A stretch of DNA of 64,000 nt, taken from NCBI GenBank assembly GCA_951828515.1, contig OX639992.1:4814217-4878216 (forward strand), written 5' to 3'. This DNA is from an uncultured Poribacteria bacterium (GTDB lineage Bacteria > Poribacteria > WGA-4E > WGA-3G). The notes beneath the pieces were generated by a model. That model saw only the letters and a program-made list of their open reading frames with translations. It did not search any database and had not been told where the DNA came from. Below, piece after piece: positions 26,348 through 34,575 of the stretch (positions within the stretch are counted from its first letter, which is position 1; each line of letters starts with the position of its first letter). The position numbers and the translations under genes are program-made.

Positions 26348-27175
26348 ATGGCTTATGCACTTGAAGATGAATTCGGTGACATCATCGGAAAAGCCCGACG
26401 CGGGCAAAACTTGCCTCCAAGCGAAATCGCTACTGCGGCGGGTATCACAGAAGCAGAACTCGCTCGTATGGAACAGTATACCTTAAAACCGACAGAAACG
26501 CAAGTCCATCGACTCGCAGAAATCCTAAATTTAGATGGCACGAAGTTGCTCGATATTGCGACAGAACAGTGGGAACCCGAACCGCCGCAACAAATTAGCG
26601 ATTCAGACCTTGAAGTTATCACAATTAGTGCACCCGTCGGCGGATGGCCCGTCAACGCCTACATCCTCATCTGCCAAGCGACCAATGACGCTGCGATTGT
26701 CGATACGGCGGCGCATCCTGACCTCATCTTGGAACAGGTGGATGCCCACAATGTGAATCCCACAGCGATCCTTCTGACACACGCCCACAGCGATCACACC
26801 GATGGGTTACCGAAGATCCAAACCGCTACAGGATGCGAGACCTACATCCATACGAACGAACCGAAACCGCAGAGCGAAACCAGATTACGTGAGGTAGCAC
26901 ACGGAGACACCCTCACTGTCGGTCAACTCACGGTAACCGTCGTCAATACACCGGGGCACACGCCGGGCGGATGTAGTTTCATTGCACAGAACGTGGTGTT
27001 CGTTGGTGATGCAATCTTCGCTGGTTCGGTTGGCGGTCCTAACATCTCCCTTCAAGATGAAATTGATAGCGTTCGAGACAACCTGTTGTCACTTCCAGAC
27101 GCGGTTAGACTCTTTCCAGGGCACGGTCCCTCCACCACCGTGGGTGAAGAGAAAGCACAGAACCCATTTTTCTAA
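26348..27175 (+). CDS. XRE-type HTH fused to a metallo-beta-lactamase-fold hydrolase
   Basis: 275 residues from ATG 26348; GGAG lies nine bases upstream, inside a competing ATG at 26333. Residues about 8-72 form a helix-turn-helix of XRE/HTH_3 type (IIGKARRGQNLPPSEIATAAGITEAELARMEQ). Residues about 88-265 are an MBL fold with THAHSDH (His145, His147, Asp149, His150), NTPGHTPGG (His204), GDAIFAG (Asp221) and FPGHGP (His259), the complete two-metal glyoxalase II-like set. A DNA-binding head on such an enzyme is rare; it could be a metabolite-gated regulator, or the HTH could be a protein-interaction module. Divergent from Uma2. Confidence 0.88.
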   Translation: MAYALEDEFGDIIGKARRGQNLPPSEIATAAGITEAELARMEQYTLKPTETQVHRLAEILNLDGTKLLDIATEQWEPEPPQQISDSDLEVITISAPVGGWPVNAYILICQATNDAAIVDTAAHPDLILEQVDAHNVNPTAILLTHAHSDHTDGLPKIQTATGCETYIHTNEPKPQSETRLREVAHGDTLTVGQLTVTVVNTPGHTPGGCSFIAQNVVFVGDAIFAGSVGGPNISLQDEIDSVRDNLLSLPDAVRLFPGHGPSTTVGEEKAQNPFF

Positions 27176-27248
27176 GTTTTTAAACTACGTGCCTTCTTAT
27201 GCTGTTTTTCTTCGCGATAGATGGCATTGCTAACGAAAGGTTCAACCT

Positions 27249-28271
27249 TTGCTCTCCTATCTTCTCCAACGCTTTCTCTCGATCGGTTTATCCCTCTTGG
27301 CGGTATCGCTTCTTGTGTTCCTGATGGTGCACCTCATTCCCGGCGATGCCGCCGTCGCTATTCTGGGAGAACGCGCGACCGAAAAGGCACTTACCGAACT
27401 GCGAGAAGAAATGGGGCTTGATAAACCTTTGTATCACCAATACGCCAAATTTCTGTGGGATGTCGCACACCTCGACTTCGGACGTTCCTTCAAAACAAAG
27501 CAACCTGTCGTTGAAGAAATCAAACGTTATTTCCCGGCAACGGCTGAATTGACGCTTGCCGCAATGGCATTTTCGATCCTCTTCGGTATCGCAGCTGGCA
27601 TCATCGCGGCGATCTATCGGGGAACGTTTTTAGACTATTTCTCCATGTCAATATCCCTCGCTGGCATCTCTATGCCAATCTTCTGGTTGGGATTGATGCT
27701 TATCCTGCTCTTCTCATATTTCCTGCCGATACTACCGAGCACAGGACGGCTGGATGTCGTATTAGATTTAGATGTCCAGTCGCGTACAGGTTTTTATCTC
27801 ATTGATACCCTGCTGACAGGGAACTTCACCGCCTTTCGGAACGCCGTCGCGCACCTCATCCTCCCAGCAATAACGTTAGGCACGATCCCATTAGCAATTA
27901 TCGCTCGCATGACCCGATCCAGCCTCCTTGAAGTGCTAAATCAACCCTATATTACGACCGCTTATGCCAAAGGCTTACCGCGCTGGAAGGTTATTAGCAA
28001 ACACGCAATGAAAAACAGTATGGTGCCCGTTCTGACAATTATAGGCTTGGAATTCGGCTATTTATTAGGCGGAGCGATCTTAACCGAGCACATTTTTTCA
28101 TGGCCCGGACTTGGCTCATGGTTGCGTGCCGCCGTCGAGGCTCGCGACGTTCGTGCAGTACAAGGCGGTGTCCTTTTCGTCGCATCGGTCTTTATGTTCG
28201 TCAATCTTATCGTCGACCTGCTATATGCATATTTCGACCCACGCATCCGAGTAGGAGACGAAGCCGCATGA
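27249..28271 (+). CDS. Peptide/nickel-type ABC permease, DppB-like
   Basis: 340 residues, TTG start at 27249 giving the standard [M]LSYLLQRFLSIGLSLLAVS opening. Six membrane helices; LMVHLIPGDAAV, a conserved periplasmic segment GLDKPLYHQY, and the EAA loop TAYAKGLPRWKVISKHAMKN. Typical length of DppB/OppB. It overlaps the next gene by four bases (ATGA). No binding protein or ATPase is adjacent; they must be encoded elsewhere or the pair is an orphan. Confidence 0.92.
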   Translation: MLSYLLQRFLSIGLSLLAVSLLVFLMVHLIPGDAAVAILGERATEKALTELREEMGLDKPLYHQYAKFLWDVAHLDFGRSFKTKQPVVEEIKRYFPATAELTLAAMAFSILFGIAAGIIAAIYRGTFLDYFSMSISLAGISMPIFWLGLMLILLFSYFLPILPSTGRLDVVLDLDVQSRTGFYLIDTLLTGNFTAFRNAVAHLILPAITLGTIPLAIIARMTRSSLLEVLNQPYITTAYAKGLPRWKVISKHAMKNSMVPVLTIIGLEFGYLLGGAILTEHIFSWPGLGSWLRAAVEARDVRAVQGGVLFVASVFMFVNLIVDLLYAYFDPRIRVGDEAA

Positions 28272-29122
28272 ACAACGCAACCACCGTCTCCAACCAACAA
28301 TACGTCCTTCGGAAACTCTTAAGACACCGTTCTGCCACTATCGGGGCATCTATTATACTGTTCTTCATTATCGTCGCCATTTTCGCACCGCTTATCGCAA
28401 CACACGACCCGAGGCATGCCAACGTCGTTGAACGCCTCAAAGACTCGTCCGGCACCTACTACCTCGGTACTGACGGGGTCGGACGGGACATCTTCAGCAG
28501 GGTTGTCTATGGAACGCGTATATCCCTGAAGGTCGGACTCATCGCGATGTCGTTTTCCATAGGATTCGGTATCCTTTTCGGGGCAATCGCAGGTTATTAC
28601 GGTGGAAGGCTCGACAATCTAATCATGCGTGTGATGGATATGATGCTTGCCATGCCGAGCATCCTTCTCGCGATGGTCATTGTCACCATTTTAGGGCAGA
28701 GCCTTACGAATGCGATTATCGCCGTCTCCATTGTCTATATTCCACAATACGCTCGAATCTTGCGTGCTGCTGTCCTGAAAGTCCGTGAGTTAGATTATGT
28801 CGTCGCCGCGAAGGTCATCGGTGCCAGCAACACGCGCATTCTGATGACCACCGTTCTCCCGAACTGTATCGCACCGTTGATCGTCCAAGCGACTTTAGGT
28901 ATAGGTGCCGCCATTTTAGATGCCGCCGGGCTGAGTTTTCTCGGACTCGGTGCCGAGATTGGCGAACCCGAATGGGGCGCAATGCTCAATGAAAACCGCA
29001 AGTTTATCCGCCGCGCACCCTTAGCTGTTACCGCTCCCGGTATCGCTATTTTTCTCATCGTCTTGGGGTTCAACCTCCTCGGTGACGCCCTCCGAGATGC
29101 TCTCGACCCCCAAATAGATTGA
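28268..29122 (+). CDS. Peptide/nickel-type ABC permease, DppC-like
   Basis: 284 residues from ATG 28268 (overlaps dppB-like stop). N-terminal OppC_N helix (SATIGASIILFFIIVAIFAPLIATHDP), LGTDGVGRDIFSRVVYGTRIS, an EAA loop VAAKVIGASNTRILMTTVLPN, and LGAEIGEPEWGAML near the end. These are family hallmarks, and the partner is dppB-like. Ends with a GDALRDALDPQ motif, as in nearly all DppC proteins. An AGGACTTACGCA repeat end lies just downstream (29125-29136). Confidence 0.92.
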   Translation: MNNATTVSNQQYVLRKLLRHRSATIGASIILFFIIVAIFAPLIATHDPRHANVVERLKDSSGTYYLGTDGVGRDIFSRVVYGTRISLKVGLIAMSFSIGFGILFGAIAGYYGGRLDNLIMRVMDMMLAMPSILLAMVIVTILGQSLTNAIIAVSIVYIPQYARILRAAVLKVRELDYVVAAKVIGASNTRILMTTVLPNCIAPLIVQATLGIGAAILDAAGLSFLGLGAEIGEPEWGAMLNENRKFIRRAPLAVTAPGIAIFLIVLGFNLLGDALRDALDPQID

Positions 29123-29183
29123 GTAGGACTTACGCACTTCCTTCGCGCTTTAATTCGGATTCTGATTAGTTTTCAACATTTTT

Positions 29184-29212
29184 TTGACACGTCCTGCTTT
29201 TTATGGTATAAT
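29184..29212 (+). promoter_or_regulatory. Consensus sigma-70-type promoter for the multicopper oxidase gene
   Basis: TTGACA (29184-29189), exactly 17 bases, TATAAT (29207-29212). The best consensus promoter in the window; the start codon at 29251 lies about 30 bases past the predicted transcript start. Confidence 0.75.
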
Positions 29213-29250
29213 TCAATGCAAATTTAACCCAGCGAGGTTTTTAGTATCTG

Positions 29251-30393
29251 ATGGAGTTTGATTTAAAAGGTCGATTTCTGAAAATGAGTCTCAATATCAC
29301 GAATTTGAACTTAACATGGAATACCCGCCGACTGCGTTCCCTACTCAATTCGGGAAACCTACGATCCACGTCTTACACATTTCTCATACTCATGAGTGTC
29401 CTACTTTATCTCTGCGCCAGTGCCGCTGAAGCCGCAACACAGGAGTACTGGATCGCCGCTGAGAAAGTCGAATGGAACTACGCGCCAAGCGGACAAAACC
29501 TCATCAGACCAGCGATGGGATTGGACGTTTGGGGTAAAGCACTCGTGTATGAAAAATATCGCTACATCCAATACACCGATGCCTCCTACACGACACAAGT
29601 TGAACAACCCGCATGGATGGGGATCCTTGGACCGCAACTGCACGCTGTTGAAGGTGATAGCGTCCGTGTGCATTTTCTCAATCACGCCGACAAACCGCTC
29701 AGCATCCACGTGCACGGATTACAATATGATGAAGCAAACGAAGGAGCAGATATGAAAGGATCGGGTGCCGCTGTGCCACCAGGCGGTAGATTTACCTATC
29801 ACTGGGAAGCGGACAGCGATGCCGCCCCCGGTCCGAACGATCCGTCCTCTATTGTCTGGCTTTATCACTCACATGTTGATGCCGTTACCGAGGTCTACGA
29901 CGGTTTGATTGGAACCATCGTCGTCACGAAAAAAGGGATGGAACGCGCTGCGAACGATCCACGTCCCAAAGATATTGACAAGGCATTCACTACCCTGTTT
30001 CTCGTTTTCAATGAAAACGACCGCAAAATCGTTAAAAGTGGACAAAGCGCAGAATATGACTCTCCTGAGGAAGCCGAAGAGGGCAACCTTAAGCATACCA
30101 TTAACGGCTATATCTTTGGCAATCTGCAAGGGTTGGAAGTTGAACAAGGCGATCGAGTCCGTTGGTATCTCATCGGGTTAGGCACTGAAGTCGATATGCA
30201 CACCGCACATTGGCACGGTCAGACGGTGCTAAACGCAGGAAAACGCACTGACGTCGTAGAACTACTTCCCGGCTCTATGGTAACAGTAGATATGACAGCG
30301 AAAACCCCCGGCGACTGGCTCTATCACTGCCATGTTGCAGATCATATTACGGCAGGTATGAACACACGCTGGCGAGTCATACCAAAGCCTTGA
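29251..30393 (+). CDS. Two-domain multicopper oxidase
   Basis: 380 residues. A long positively charged N-terminus precedes a signal or anchor helix (about 42-62, ending ASAAEA). Two cupredoxin domains: copper ligands HVH (153-155) and HSH (206-208) in domain 1, H-x-x-H-x-H (317-322) and YHCHVADHITAGM (His359, Cys360, His361, His365, Met370) in domain 2. Domain 1 lacks the type-1 Cys, so it resembles two-domain laccases with a single T1 copper in domain 2, related to ceruloplasmin/hephaestin sequences (YHSHVDAV-x-x-VYDGLIG). Likely periplasmic oxidation of phenols, Cu+ or Fe2+; the following iron-type transporter genes fit an Fe2+ role by inference. Confidence 0.9.
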   Translation: MEFDLKGRFLKMSLNITNLNLTWNTRRLRSLLNSGNLRSTSYTFLILMSVLLYLCASAAEAATQEYWIAAEKVEWNYAPSGQNLIRPAMGLDVWGKALVYEKYRYIQYTDASYTTQVEQPAWMGILGPQLHAVEGDSVRVHFLNHADKPLSIHVHGLQYDEANEGADMKGSGAAVPPGGRFTYHWEADSDAAPGPNDPSSIVWLYHSHVDAVTEVYDGLIGTIVVTKKGMERAANDPRPKDIDKAFTTLFLVFNENDRKIVKSGQSAEYDSPEEAEEGNLKHTINGYIFGNLQGLEVEQGDRVRWYLIGLGTEVDMHTAHWHGQTVLNAGKRTDVVELLPGSMVTVDMTAKTPGDWLYHCHVADHITAGMNTRWRVIPKP

Positions 30394-30493
30394 AAAACGC
30401 ACATTAGGCGTTTATCCAAAAACTTTGAACCTTTCGCAATTAAATCTGACTAAATTCATATCAGATTTGATTTGGACGTATAGTCTATTAATT

Positions 30494-30583
30494 AGGACTT
30501 ACGCACTTCCTTGGTAGGTGCGGTTTCCTAACCGCACCGAATACGTCCGAATAGACGAGATTTGCTGATTTTGCGTAAGTCCT
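30494..30583. repeat. Inverted-repeat element with internal hairpin (MITE/REP-like)
   Basis: AGGACTTACGCA (30494-30505) is the exact inverse of TGCGTAAGTCCT (30572-30583). Between them is a 9-bp perfect hairpin, GGTGCGGTT-TCCT-AACCGCACC (30517-30538). TTAATTA occurs directly outside the left end and one base outside the right end, a candidate target duplication. A diverged copy lies at 41514-41782. Confidence 0.7.
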
Positions 30584-30606
30584 GTTAATTACCTTAAGGA
30601 GACATA

Positions 30607-31617
30607 ATGTTTAACAACCGATCCAGTTTTTTCAGCTGCTGTTCACTGATTTTGCTCCTATTCACCCTCATCGGTACGGTTCACGCTGAAACGTTGACCA
30701 TCTACTCCGGACGAAGTAAGAGTCTCGTTGAACCGATTATCGAGCAATTTGAAGAGAAGAGTGGAATCCAAGTAGAAGTGAGCTACGGTGGAACGACCCA
30801 ACTTGCCGCCGCGATCCTCACAGAAGGCGACAAAAGCCCTGCCGCTCTCTTTTGGGCACAGGACGCTGGAGCACTCGGTGCCGTTAGTAAAAAAGCGATG
30901 TTTGAAAAGTTACCAGAATCCATACTCACACAACTCCCTTCAGGGTTTCGTGATGCCAAAGGTTTCTGGGTAGCAACAAGCGGTAGAGCGCGCACACTCG
31001 CATATTCTCCAGGACGCGTTAATATGGAAGAACTCCCCGAAAGCATCTTCGATTTAACACAACCGATGTGGAAAGGCAGAGTCGGTTGGGCACCGACGAA
31101 TGCATCCTTCCAAGCGTTCGTTACGTCCCTACGTGTGCAGGTCGGTGAAGAACGAACAGCAGAATGGCTCAGCGGCATGAAAGCAAATGGTGCCAAAAAA
31201 TATGCGAAGAACACACCCATCATAGAGGCACTCGCCGCAGGAGAAATTGATGTCGGTTTACCGAATCACTACTATCTCCTTCGCTTCAAAAGTAAGGACT
31301 CCAATTTTCCTGTAGAACAGACGTTCTTTAAGCCGAGTGATCCGGGCAACCTCGTCAATATTGCTGGTATCGGATTGTTGAAAAGCAGCAAAAATAAAGA
31401 TGCCGCACTGAAATTTGTGGAATTTCTGCTATCCCATAAAGCGCAGCAATACTTCACCAACGATGTCTTTGAATATCCTGCTATTGAGGGTGTAACGCCG
31501 CACGCGAACCTGTTGCCCCTCTCTGAACTGCTTCAATTGGCACCGACATTCAATCTCAATGATATGGACGACCTCGATGGCACGGTCAAATTGTTGAGAG
31601 ACGCCGAGATTCTATAG
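30607..31617 (+). CDS. Fe3+-type ABC transporter substrate-binding protein
   Basis: 336 residues; GGAGACATA directly before the ATG. Signal peptide (SLILLLFTLIGTVHA), then a type 2 periplasmic-binding fold starting LTIYSGRSKSLVEPIIEQFEE, a standard FbpA/AfuA opening, with VSYGGTTQLAAAIL, ALFWAQDAGALGAV, WKGRVGWAPTNASFQAF and LPNHYYLLRFK. The paired Tyr residues that chelate Fe3+ in FbpA may be in the NHYY segment. It is followed after 39 bases by a fused permease; no ATPase gene follows. Confidence 0.88.
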   Translation: MFNNRSSFFSCCSLILLLFTLIGTVHAETLTIYSGRSKSLVEPIIEQFEEKSGIQVEVSYGGTTQLAAAILTEGDKSPAALFWAQDAGALGAVSKKAMFEKLPESILTQLPSGFRDAKGFWVATSGRARTLAYSPGRVNMEELPESIFDLTQPMWKGRVGWAPTNASFQAFVTSLRVQVGEERTAEWLSGMKANGAKKYAKNTPIIEALAAGEIDVGLPNHYYLLRFKSKDSNFPVEQTFFKPSDPGNLVNIAGIGLLKSSKNKDAALKFVEFLLSHKAQQYFTNDVFEYPAIEGVTPHANLLPLSELLQLAPTFNLNDMDDLDGTVKLLRDAEIL

Positions 31618-31656
31618 ACACAGCAACCCGTCGGCAGTTGAGGTAACTGGAATTGA

Positions 31657-33228
31657 ATGTCAAAGCCAAAAACAGTAAGTGTAAACCGCTATCTCCTTAT
31701 ACCGGCAGTTGTGGTAGGTGCTGGCGGGTTGATCCCGTTGGTTTACCTGCTCGTCAAAGCGTTTTCTGCGGAAGGCACTGCGCTTGTACAGATTGTCTTC
31801 CGCTGGCGAAACGCCAGGCTTTTCTTTAACACACTCCTGCTGACCGCTGGTGTTCTCGCATTAGATCTGCTTTTGGCAACCCCCGCAGCATGGTTAACAA
31901 CCAGAGCGAATCTGAAGGGGAGACGTTTCTTCACTGTGCTTTGCACTTTACCACTTGCTATCCCAGGCTATGTGATGGCGTACGCGTTGCTGGCACTCGG
32001 CGGATATACAGGTATTGTCGCCCAATTTTTCGGAAAAAGCATTCCGCGCCTCAGTGGTTACTGGGGAGCACTTCTCGCCCTCAGCGCATACACGAGTCCT
32101 TATCTCTTTCTGAATCTGCGTACCGCACTGTTAGGACTCGACCCAAGCCTTGAGGAATCGGCTCAAAGTCTTGGCTACCGGTATCGCGAAGCATTTTTCC
32201 ATATTATTCTTCCGCAACTGCGTCCCGCCTTTTATGCAAGCGGCTTACTTATTAGTCTACATGTCCTCGGAGACTTCGGTGTTGTGTCGTTGATGCGTTA
32301 TGAGACCTTTAGTTACGCACTTTACACAGAGTATACGCTCTCTTTCGAGCACATCTATGCCGCGTGGCTCGCGCTCATGCTCCTTGTATTTACTGGATGT
32401 CTGCTCTATCTTGAGGCAAAATTGCTAAATCGGGTGGTTCTCCATCGAGCGGGAAGCGGGGTTTCCCGTCAACTATCGCAGATCCCACTCGGTCCGTGGC
32501 GAGTTCCCGCTTATCTATACCTCAGTGTGCTCTCATTCACGACTGTAGTTGTCCCCGCTGGTGCTGTACTCCTCTGGATGTTCAGAGGATTCGATGCCGC
32601 CGTGTTGGAAGGGCTTATGGATGCGCTCATCGGTTCACTTTTGATTGCAATCCCCGCGGGAGTTCTATGTGCGTTTCTGGCGGTTCCGTTCGCCTATGTA
32701 GGTGTCCGACACCCATCGCGCCTGTCGAACATGTTAGGGCGTGTCGCTTATATTGTTTATGCTATACCGCCACTCGCTTTCGCACTGTCACTCATTTTTT
32801 TCGTCTTAAACACCGTGTCTTTCATCTACAAAACGTTACCCGTGTTAATTTACGCGTGTACCCTACATTTTCTCGCAGAAGCCATCGGACCCGTAAGGAG
32901 TTCACTATACCAAGCCTCACCCAATTTAGAAGAAGCCGCTCAGTCACTCGGGTATTCACGCATACAAGCATTTTTCAGAGCACTACTCCCAATTCTCACG
33001 CGTGGCATGCTGACTGCCACAGCACTCGTTTTCCTCGCGACGATGAAAGAATTGCCGCTTACCTTTCTTTTATCGCCAGCTGGATATGAAACACTCGCGC
33101 TCAACGTCTGGAGTTACACATCAGAAGCAATGTTCGCCGAAGCGGCACCTTACGCACTCGCGATTCTGGTTTTTTCAGGAATATTCGTTGGTCTCCTCAT
33201 TCGCCATGAGGAACATGCACAAGTATAG
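31657..33228 (+). CDS. Fe3+-type ABC permease, fused two-domain (FbpB-like)
   Basis: 523 residues with about 12 membrane helices. Two permease halves, each with an EAA loop: EESAQSLGYRYREAFFHIIL (about 168) and EEAAQSLGYSRIQAFFRALL (about 428). This is the FbpB/SfuB arrangement found with FbpA-like binding proteins. The ATPase component is missing from this operon; the FbpC/PotA-like ATPase at 16557 could serve it, an inference. The ribosome site is weak. Confidence 0.9.
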   Translation: MSKPKTVSVNRYLLIPAVVVGAGGLIPLVYLLVKAFSAEGTALVQIVFRWRNARLFFNTLLLTAGVLALDLLLATPAAWLTTRANLKGRRFFTVLCTLPLAIPGYVMAYALLALGGYTGIVAQFFGKSIPRLSGYWGALLALSAYTSPYLFLNLRTALLGLDPSLEESAQSLGYRYREAFFHIILPQLRPAFYASGLLISLHVLGDFGVVSLMRYETFSYALYTEYTLSFEHIYAAWLALMLLVFTGCLLYLEAKLLNRVVLHRAGSGVSRQLSQIPLGPWRVPAYLYLSVLSFTTVVVPAGAVLLWMFRGFDAAVLEGLMDALIGSLLIAIPAGVLCAFLAVPFAYVGVRHPSRLSNMLGRVAYIVYAIPPLAFALSLIFFVLNTVSFIYKTLPVLIYACTLHFLAEAIGPVRSSLYQASPNLEEAAQSLGYSRIQAFFRALLPILTRGMLTATALVFLATMKELPLTFLLSPAGYETLALNVWSYTSEAMFAEAAPYALAILVFSGIFVGLLIRHEEHAQV

Positions 33229-33258
33229 TTATTATTAAAACGACAGGAGAAATAAGTT

Positions 33259-33690
33259 ATGACACGCCTCAAAAATTCCATCTATAGCACTTTCGCATTC
33301 GTTCTACTCCCGTTCGTGATGCTCGGTTGTCTTTCCATAGCGGCACAAAACACAGTCCGCGTCGATGGTGGTATGACTGAGACATTTGAAATGTCCGAGA
33401 GCGGTACAGGCGCAATTCAGAAATGGATACTCCCCGAAAGACGCTCTATCAGTCGTATTGAGATCCACTTTGATCCGATTGACCCTTTGAAGAACATGAC
33501 CGTCTATGCTCGGATGGGTGAAGATAATTGGCGAATCGTCAAGGCAGTCAAAACGCCTGTTCGAACATCGCCCTATATCATTCGCGCACCACTCTCCACA
33601 GATGCCATCCGCGTCGTGTTATCATCGTCAATCGGGATGATTGATCGGATAGTGCTTTACGGAGCAGAATCAAGCAAATCAACCGAATAG
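33259..33690 (+). CDS. Secreted discoidin-like small protein, possible lipoprotein
   Basis: 143 residues, AGGAG upstream. N-terminal signal (AFVLLPFVMLGCLSIAAQ) with a weak lipobox (MLGC). The mature part has alternating strands with RSISRIEIHFDPID, MTVYARMGEDNWRIVK and DAIRVVLSSSIGMIDRIVLYGA, reminiscent of a small F5/8-type (discoidin) beta-sandwich that compares an object's geometry with a ligand. No certain family. It follows the permease by 30 bases and may be co-transcribed with the transporter. Confidence 0.55.
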   Translation: MTRLKNSIYSTFAFVLLPFVMLGCLSIAAQNTVRVDGGMTETFEMSESGTGAIQKWILPERRSISRIEIHFDPIDPLKNMTVYARMGEDNWRIVKAVKTPVRTSPYIIRAPLSTDAIRVVLSSSIGMIDRIVLYGAESSKSTE

Positions 33691-33755
33691 GGGCATCCAA
33701 AATTTCCTCACACAAACATGGAAGGAATCCCAGTAAATTGTTTTAACTCGCCTTT

Positions 33756-33785
33756 TTGACGCAATTTTTCAACAATTTCTATACA
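33756..33785 (+). promoter_or_regulatory. Putative promoter for the DUF4956 gene
   Basis: TTGACG (33756-33761), 18-base spacer, TATACA (33780-33785); the ATG follows 54 bases later. Moderately good match. Confidence 0.45.
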
Positions 33786-33838
33786 TATCTTTCTAATTGT
33801 GATAGACTCTGCTACGACTCTCTAATCGACAAACTGGA

Positions 33839-34498
33839 ATGCACATATTCTTGGATTTTTTAACGCTGCCCCCACTTTTAACGCTTGGTGCTGATGCCCT
33901 GAGGGTGTTACTCTCATTCGCGCTCGGTGTTTTCATTATTAACATCTACCAGTGGACCCACGCCAAAGTTCCACAGAAATCGTTTACCGATACACTCATC
34001 ATCCTGTGTATGTTGATTTCTGTGGTGATGGTGGTTATCGGTGATAGCATCGCGCGGGCGTTTAGCCTTGTAGGGGCTTTGTCTATTATCCGATTCCGCA
34101 CGGCTATTCAAGACCCACGCGATATCGGTTTCGTTTTTTACGCGTTAGCAGTTGGGATGGCAGTCGGTGCGGGAAACCCATCTGTCGCGATTTTAGCGAC
34201 CTTCCTCATCGGTATCATTATCCTCTGTATGTACCATTGGCATCAACGTTTTGGCAATGACAATGAATTTAGTTTAGAATTCTGTTTACCACCAGAGCAG
34301 GCCTCCGAAACTCTCTATAGTCCAGTTTTCAATAAATACTTGGCCCACGAACGTCTACTCGAACGACGGATCAAAAAATCACAGCAAGTTGAACTAACAT
34401 TCCGGGTTAGATTGGCAAATTCGCAGGAGTGGCTCGCTTTTTTTAACGAACTCTCAGGCATTGAAAACGTAACAGAGGTAAAAATGGATAAAGAGTGA
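33839..34498 (+). CDS. DUF4956 membrane protein
   Basis: 219 residues with four membrane helices in the first 135 residues. The family signature RAFSLVGALSIIRFRTAIQDPRDI and FVFYALAVGMAVGAGN is fully present, followed by a soluble C-terminal ferredoxin-like part (VELTFRVRLANSQEWLAF ... IENVTEVKMDKE). DUF4956 genes usually sit beside polyphosphate-polymerase (VTC) and CotH-kinase genes. Here CotH follows, but no VTC gene is in the window. Function unknown. The stop codon lies 77 bases before the chosen CotH start. Confidence 0.88.
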   Translation: MHIFLDFLTLPPLLTLGADALRVLLSFALGVFIINIYQWTHAKVPQKSFTDTLIILCMLISVVMVVIGDSIARAFSLVGALSIIRFRTAIQDPRDIGFVFYALAVGMAVGAGNPSVAILATFLIGIIILCMYHWHQRFGNDNEFSLEFCLPPEQASETLYSPVFNKYLAHERLLERRIKKSQQVELTFRVRLANSQEWLAFFNELSGIENVTEVKMDKE

Positions 34499-34575
34499 AC
34501 ATAGCGAGCAGAGAAACCCCGAACTTTCCTATGACTTATGAATCTAAATCTAAAATTGAAAAGGAGAAAACGGTG

